A DNA stretch of 64,000 bases from Lobulomyces angularis. Lineage: Eukaryota; Chytridiomycota; Chytridiomycetes; Lobulomycetales; Lobulomycetaceae. A model generated the notes under the pieces. It ran no database searches and was not told where the DNA came from. It saw only the letters and a program-made list of their open reading frames with translations. Made by a program: the position numbers and the translations under genes. The DNA is taken from positions 12,938 through 76,937 of the forward strand of contig JADHYX010000014.1 in assembly GCA_027604685.1 (NCBI GenBank), written 5' to 3'. Each line of letters opens with the position of its first letter. Positions within the stretch are counted from its first letter, which is position 1. Below are positions 57,393-64,000 of the stretch, piece by piece.

Positions 57393-58210
57393 AATGCAAC
57401 AACAAAATTTACAACTAGTAGCAAATGATGATGAATTCATTCCAGTTACCAACTTTCTTAAATTCAAAAAAGAATGGTATAGTTTTCAGTAAAACTATAC
57501 ATGCTTCTACAAGAAGACGGTTAGCAAAGTGTACTTTTTGCAAAGTTATTTTTGATGGTAAACCTGTGGAGATGCCCAAACATGTACAAATCTGTGCAAA
57601 AAGAACTAAATTAAGTACTACTGAATATTTTAAATTCAAAGATGCCCCACCACGTAAGCTGTTTCCTCAGAGCCTTCATTACCGAATTTGAAGATCGGTT
57701 AAATGAAGGCACTAGGAATGATGAGGAGAACAATGAAACAAAGGATTCTAGAGCTGTTATATTACAAGACGCATTAAATGAAATCTTTGATTTTTCTTTT
57801 TTGTAGCAAAAACAAGACAATTCAAATATAAATATTCAAGGTGAAAAAAAGAAATTTTCTATCGGCGGCTTTATAAAATATAATAAATACAGAAATAACC
57901 AGTATACCATTGTAGATAGAATTTTTTCATAATTTATAAACAGCATAGATAAAATTTTTCTTATAATTTAATCAACACTTTAGATATCTTTTAGATCATA
58001 TCATAAACAATATAGAAAGCATTTTGTATCAATGTATGTTGGATAAGTAACCTTCAGTTTTACTTCACCACACCACAAAAAGCCACTACTCCTGAATACG
58101 CCTTCGGCGTCACGCCAAACGCGCCTATGAGCGCCTACGCCAAAACTTCTCTATGTTGGCGCGGCTTAGCGGCAATAATATTGAAACCGCGCCGCCCCCA
58201 CCCTATGTGC
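57085..58210 (+). mobile_element. Degenerate hAT-like DNA transposon fragment with BED zinc finger
   Basis: Between two GC-rich islands lies a short coding remnant. MQQQNLQLVANDDEFIPVTN and FLKFKKEWYSF (57393-57488) are followed, after a one-base shift, by ASTRRRLAKCTFCKV and MPKHVQIC (57500-57600). The aromatic start, C-x2-C and H-x4-C arrangement is a BED-type finger, the N-terminal DNA-binding domain of hAT transposases. A further shifted piece reads EDRLNEGTRNDEENNETKD (about 57690-57750). No DDE catalytic core follows. The flanking islands contain similar GGCGTAGGCG-type strings in opposite orientation and may be sub-terminal repeats; exact terminal repeats were not found. Confidence 0.55.
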
Positions 58211-58812
58211 TTCCGTTATTTATGGGAAGAAGCGATTTTTCGTTGAACCTCAAATTTATTGACAGATTTGTAATTTTGGTGATTTAAATAACGAATATTT
58301 TTGTACAACTCCACTAGGTATTGAAATTTTTGGACACAGGTAACGAGTTGATAGTGAGATAAAAAACTTTTTACTTAGCCATTTTTTTTCAATGGACCGA
58401 GTAAGACAGCAAAAATATTAAAATGATTTCATTTTTCATATACTCGTTATGTAGCTTTATTGCTGATATATCGAAAGTATAATTGGGAACGACATCTGAT
58501 GTCTAGTGGATGAGAATTTTCTCTCTGTTTGTAATTTTTTTCTGTTCATTTTTGTACTTCAAAAAAAAACAAAAAAATGTAATAAAATAGTTTTTAATAA
58601 AAAAATTAAACAATAATGAATTTTAAAACCTCTTTATTGGTATTTTGTTTGGAAAATCATCTTTTTAATTAGATCTAATGGTTGTTAAGATTTCCCTATA
58701 TATATAACATTTTTAATCTACTTTATTTTGTAATTTTTTCATCTAAATTTACAATATCTATAAAAAAAAAAAAAATTTAAATTCTTAAAGTGTAATTAGA
58801 ATTACTGAAATA
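58211..58812. other. Intergenic spacer
   Basis: About 600 AT-rich bases between the hAT-like relic and the chitin synthase stop. No gene, RNA or repeat recognised. Confidence 0.4.
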
Positions 58813-61800
58813 CTATTTAGTGTTAGTTAACAAATAGTAATCAACACATTTGTCAATGAACTCCTTTTTGGAACTTAGGTCAACTCCAAATTTTTCTGAC
58901 AGGGTTTCTCTGACTTCCTTTTTTGTTAAAGTCATAAGATCAGCATTATTTAGTAATGAATTAATTTCGAAGTGAAGCTGGGGATACGTTGGTTCAATGG
59001 TAGGAGTAATTTGAGGTGAGTTCAGCCTTGAAGTATTCTGTATCTCAGTTTTCGGTGATTGAAAATGGATTAGAGAATTGGATGAACTAGCAGAATGTGA
59101 GAGCTCAGTGGGGGATTGAATTGAAGGAGATTGAATAGGAGAAGTATTTATTTTTAGCGCAGAAATTGAAGAGTTTGTGAAAGGATCTTGGTTATTCGAT
59201 GTATCCTTTAAAGGAGTTTGAATTGGAGATATGGGTACTGCTAAGGGCGGTTGCTCAATTATGCTTGGAAGCTGAAAGGAGGTATGTGCATGATCAACGA
59301 AACGATTAGCATATGTATTAGGAGTGTGTGGTAAACGACTTCGTTGCTGTACTCCAAAATTAAGTGCTGTAGAGTTTTGATGATCAGCATTACCAACAGA
59401 AGTTGAAGAAGACACCTTAGAGACTACCGACGACAATTTTCCAGTAGTACTTGATGCTTGAGATTCATGTTCCCAAGAATTATTGTCCATCTTTTCATGG
59501 TCGGACCATGATCTTAAAGGTATTGACCTTGGATCGAACTAAATAGAAATGAAAAAAATTGATAAGATAACGGAAAAAACTTATACCTTATTAACATCAG
59601 GATTATGAACTAATTTTTTTCCATTCTCACCAACAACAACTCTGGTATTCCCCCAACTGAAGTCATCAAAATGCCAAAAAGAATAAATAGGAATATAAAA
59701 GGAAAAAATAGGTATCGCCAGAAGGTACTATTTAAAAAATCCATAAAAAAAAAAAAAAANNNNNNNNNNGTAATACTATTATCATCCATCCTAATTGCTC
59801 CCATTTTCTTTTTAACAAAAAAATAAAGACTTGTAGTCCATAAATTCCAACAATTAGCACAATGGAAACCAATGGAAAGAGATCCCCAGTGGTGGCACTG
59901 TAAAATAAAAATACAATAAATGCTAAAGCACAAGGTTGCACAACAGTAGAAAACAAATCAAGGAAAACTATAAATCTCATTGAAAATAAGCAAAATCCGC
60001 ACAGTCTTGGTAAAAACATTAATTCCATTAAATTATGGACTGTTGAATTGATCCACCGTCTCCTCTGAGATAAAAGTATGTTCCATTTGTCAGGAACCAC
60101 CGTCTTGCACTGAGCATCAGCAGTAAAAGTTGTTCGAAATTGGGGGAAATGCTTCAGCATTAAAGTTGTCAAGTAACGATCCTCACCCAGATGTAAAAGA
60201 TTCTAAAATAAAGTTATGAATTAAATCGAAAATTAAATAGAAACCTTCATGTGCAAGGTTTCCACCGTATTTTCTGAGTAGTCACGAATAATGCTATTAG
60301 CAATTAAAAGTGGTTTTTTACTAGTATTAAAAAAAAGTATTTAGTTTAAAAGGATTTCATGAAAAAAGGATGTTACTTTGTGGATCTAATGCGATACATG
60401 GTAAAGCAACCAGGCAAACAAGTAACACTTCCAAACAAAGATTCAAATGCTTTGGACAAGTGATGCTATTTTTAAAAAAAAAATTTGAAATGAATTAAAA
60501 AAAAAATACATTTATGTTAAACTTACTGATATAAAATACTCATAAACTTGAATCATAGTTGTAAAAGAAATTTTTGAGTTGGATATTAAAGTTTCACCAC
60601 ATATTCCTATGAATTATTTAAAAGTAGTTAATTAATATTTATAATTTATGATTTGTACCCATTATCCTTGAATCATGGATCATTGCTGTGGTCATTTTGT
60701 GCAATGAATCTGGAAATACCTCCGTATCAGCGTCAACCATTAAAACGAACTCATACAAGGATGGTTTTACTCCAATAACGTTCTGTAAATTATGGTAAAT
60801 ATCTAACTCTAGAGGATTCATTGGCTTGTCATAGTGAACTCTATTCAAAAAGGACATTAACAGCATTTGAGAATCTCTTTTTCCACTACAACAAAACAAC
60901 TTTTTATTAAATTTAAAATGTATAGAATTGTTACCGATTTCCTGGTCTTTGACGTTCAGATGGCTTTCCTACTTTCACAACAACTATAAATGGCACTGAT
61001 CGTCCATTTACATCATAAATGCCAGAGTAAACTTTCCCCATGTTATGGCGTTTATCACCTTCCCCCAAAGACTCAAAACTTAAGGCCTCTGGTTCTACAT
61101 TTAAACTTACTCCAAGAATGTCCAACACCTAAAATTATTAATTAAAAACAAAAAAGATCAAAGATTACAATTCTAGGAGTGGGACGATCATTTCCACTTC
61201 CAATAATCATTCCTAAATTAACAAATGGAATGAATATCGAAAATGCGAAATTAAAAACTTTACCATCACATATTATAAAGAGCAGCTTTTTCTTATCATC
61301 ATAATTTAACAATGCCAAACTATTTAAAGTTTTATATATGCTATCATGACCCTCAGTATAACAAGGAACCTGCAGTATAACAAAATTTTTAAGCTCTTCA
61401 CTGGAAGAATACGATCCAGTTTGCATTGCAGCCAAGAACTTCACCTATCGAATAATTGATAAAAAAAAGGTTATCTTACTTAAAATGAAGAAAAAAAAAA
61501 AAATACCAATATGACGGAAACTATTATAACCGAGGACACTAATATGATGTAGTTACTAACATGACAATGTATTGAATTTCTGGTGTCGATTCCTCCAATG
61601 TAAAACATTCCATTCATGCAATTTACCACCTGTCTCATCTTCTCAGATTTTATGGATAATGCATTTACTTGATCTGAAACATCTTTTCCCAGTCCACTAG
61701 TAAATATTTGATCAATTTCGTTACCGAAAGGTTTATTTGTCATTGTAAAGTAGCTGGAAATGTCGTAAACGTTCTTATTAAAGGATATCCATTTTCCTTT

Positions 61801-64000
61801 TTTAGTTTTCTTTCTTTTAATATAGTCTGCAGTAAAAACTACTTTTTCTGTTGCAAAATTATTTAAATATTCCAAGTATAGTTTTGGAGACTTCGTGACT
61901 AACATAAAAATAGCGCTTACGTTAAATACCATTAAAGTAATTACTAACCTGGATCAATTTTATTGTGAGGAAAATATTCTTGCTTTACGGGCCTCGAATA
62001 CACATTGTCCCAAGTAGATGGTAGTGGATTTTCAATTCCAGGGCAGTAATAATTCCAAAGTGGAGCTTTATAAAATAGAATGGAAATATCACCACCCAAA
62101 AAGCTTTGAAAATAGGTATCGTTAATGTTATATAATGAGAGGTGATCATCTAAAATAGCTTTAATTTGATATGCTCGCCCGTTAGCATAAACATAGGGAT
62201 CCTTTATGGATTTTTTTGATTGAAGTTCCGCAGTTGACACCACTTTTTGCACAGGACAGATAACTGGACCCAATCCTGCGACGAAAAATAACAACGCACC
62301 ACAAGTGAGAAAAATCAAAAAGCACAATGTAACCTATTGAAAAGCACCACAAAGTTAAAATTTAATTATTTAAAATATTGTTGTACCTTTTCTCTCCATG
62401 CTTGCTGAACATGCTTTCTTTTCATACCACACAGATTTAAAAAATAATTAGGAATCATAAAGGTAATACACCAAGAAAAGAAGACCTAATTATGAAATCG
62501 GATAAAAAAAAAAACTAAATGGTTAATTTTTTTACCCATTTTTTTCTTGCTGGTGATAAGGTCTTTTCTTCAATTAAAGTTCCACGATTTCCAGACCCCT
62601 TGCCTTTTTCTTCGTCAATTTCTGTGTGCTGTGCTCTGGTTGTGCCTCGTCTTTGCAAAACGACACTTTCGTCACTCTCTTCACTAAAATTAGCTGTGCT
62701 AAGGTCAGAATCAGAATCATCATCACTATTGCTTTGGCTGATACTGCTGCTTGCCTTTACAACACTTCCTCTTTCATTTTTCCTTTTTTCTTTGAAGACT
62801 TTTAAATGATTAATTAAGCTTTTCCACAGGTTCTCGGTAAGATATATATTTTGCTGTGTTGTTCCTAAAGCATAATTTTTCTTATCCCAACCACTCCTTT
62901 GGCAAAAGATGGTCACTTTTTCTATTGAATTTGGCGATTTGAGTGTATTAGTGTTGCTTAATACAGCGTCAACTATTGTTTCGAATCTAGTTAAAAAATT
63001 CTCCAACGGTATAACAACTGATAAGTCATTACAAATTAACCTAGCTTCTGAAATTTTTTGTAATTCATATCTTTCTAATTGTTCTTTGACATTTCGAACA
63101 TCAAATTCATCGCTATCATTTAAGCCATTGGGACGCAAGCAAAAAATGTACCAAGACACTGTTTGCTCTAAAGTATCTATAATTTCATCAATAGCTGCCT
63201 GGGAGGAGGTCAGTAATGTGTCGATGGAATGTTTCCCCTTTGCAGTAGATTTTCGGGAAGTATTTCGTTTAAGAGTGGGTTTTCTTGTTGATCTCCTCCT
63301 CAAGAGAGTAGCATCGATGACAACATTTTGGTTTTTCCAATGTTTCCGAGTGGCTACCATTCCATCTGAAAACAATTCTCTTATTAAAGGGTCCTCACTT
63401 TCTTTGATATCTTTTCCGCTGTCACCTCGACAAATTGCAACAAAATCTGGACAAAGATAATCAATATTGCTTTCCAAAAATCCTTTCGTGTCATACTCGA
63501 CTGTATTTTTGAAATGTTTAATGGAAAATAGCCTGCTGGGTTCGTTTTTTTTTTCAATATGGCGGTAAAATGGGTTGTCGGCAAAGTTTTGGAATAGTGA
63601 TTTAGCTAAGTGAAGCGATGGCATCTCAGAAATATCCTGACCGGTTCGGGTTCTTCCGCTAAATTTTTCAGATTCAGTAACGATAATTGAAAGTAGGCCG
63701 CCTGTTGAGCTAGTTAAAAATTTCAACTCAGCAAAGTTGCCCCAATTTTCTAGGGACACATCATCGCTCAAAACCAAATCCGATTTTAATTCATTTACTT
63801 GCTCATTGCAAATTCGATTCATTATAAAATATTTCAACTTTTCTTGCGCAAAGTTTACTAGTAAGTCTTCAAAACTGCAAGTCTTATTTTTACTAGAACC
63901 AGTAAAATCTGTAATTCCAATAAATATTTCACAATCGTCTCTACATAATCGGTTATTTAGCCGATCCACAAGCCATGCTAAAACATTAAGATTAGAAACA
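58813..64000 (-). CDS. Chitin synthase with myosin motor-like domain, class V type (5' end off window)
   Basis: The gene enters from the right edge within a myosin motor-like domain: [36 protein letters not shown] (relay) and [11 protein letters not shown] transmembrane segment and a cytochrome-b5-like domain follow ([40 protein letters not shown]). The glycosyltransferase-2 core comes next: [41 protein letters not shown] and the catalytic [13 protein letters not shown]. Further spans follow, then [25 protein letters not shown] domain ends the protein ([18 protein letters not shown]), stop 58815-58813. This is the full order of fungal class V/VII myosin-chitin synthases, which make cell-wall chitin from UDP-GlcNAc at the plasma membrane. 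Many exons; the N gap at 59760-59769 falls in an intron. Confidence 0.95.
59760..59769. other. Assembly gap (10 N) in a homopolymer
   Basis: Ten Ns follow a run of A. On the minus strand the flanks are a donor (ATAATA|GTATTAC) and, beyond the T-run, an acceptor before [13 protein letters not shown]. The gap therefore lies inside a chitin synthase intron and the coding sequence is unaffected. Confidence 0.9.

Noticed and set aside
62519..63460. Two plus-strand frames within the chitin synthase
   Set aside because: They are shadows of the myosin-like exon on the minus strand.
1..64000. CRISPR arrays, bacterial operons, rRNA genes, telomere repeats
   Set aside because: None seen; gene structure is eukaryotic throughout and no such arrays or conserved RNA sequences were recognised.

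Overview
The window is nuclear DNA from a eukaryote with a very AT-rich genome. It has long poly-A/T tracts, compact genes, and many short introns (mostly 35-150 bases, GT..AG with a few GC..AG) using the standard code. The gene content points to an early-diverging, probably zoosporic fungus or close fungal relative (chytrid/cryptomycote/aphelid grade). The evidence is a chitin synthase fused to a myosin motor, a claudin/SUR7-like four-span protein, a fungal-style HSF factor, an HCN/CNG-type channel, a cAMP-receptor-like GPCR and a Fanzor-like relic. The species assignment is inference. Exon joins were worked out by eye from splice sites, reading phase and family conservation. LAYOUT. 1-2.65 kb (minus): partial gene joining a cyclic-nucleotide-binding domain to an F-box and leucine-rich repeats. 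3.3-4.2 kb: four-span membrane protein. 4.5-6.7 kb: two bHLH factors, tail to tail, from an inverted duplication. 7.1-8.8 kb: head-to-head pair of unknown four-span proteins. 9.1-10.05 kb: Ala/Lys/Pro-rich coiled-coil protein with a 6-base exon. 10.5-13.6 kb (minus): circularly permuted papain-fold enzyme and a paraoxonase-like protein. 13.7-14.9 kb: decayed DNA including a Ty3/gypsy RNase H scrap. 15.1-22.75 kb: one giant polytopic membrane protein (about 2,300 aa, about 40 spans). 23.2-25.2 kb: PKA-type kinase. 25.5-27.2 kb: RPL3. 27.4-28.8 kb: Fanzor/TnpB-like relic. 29.0-30.8 kb: EXS (ERD1/XPR1-type) protein. 31.1-32.5 kb: seven-span receptor. 33.7-35.5 kb: PWWP/Tudor-like protein with a GATA-like zinc finger. 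35.9-36.5 kb: RPL35. 36.8-37.6 kb: unknown. 37.8-40.15 kb: HCN-like channel. 40.35-41.4 kb: unknown. 42.2-44.1 kb: MBOAT acyltransferase. 44.4-45.5 kb: HSF-type factor. 45.5-50.9 kb: gene-poor block with decayed intron-poor frames, including a retropepsin-like protease. 51.05-53.7 kb: AP180/CALM-type ANTH adaptor. 54.0-54.4 kb: tentative small gene. 54.9-56.5 kb: NEK kinase. 57-58.2 kb: hAT-like relic. 58.8-64 kb: myosin-chitin synthase running off the right edge. THEMES. Four genes belong to, or could read, cyclic-nucleotide signalling: the GPCR, the PKA catalytic subunit, the HCN-like channel and the CNBD-F-box-LRR protein. The giant membrane protein lies next to the PKA gene and carries basic-Ser motifs in its tail. 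Three transposon traces and a block of frameshifted frames show that the intergenic spaces collect decaying accessory DNA. The best candidate for something undescribed is the giant membrane protein, followed by the CNBD-F-box-LRR fusion and the divergent four-span pair.
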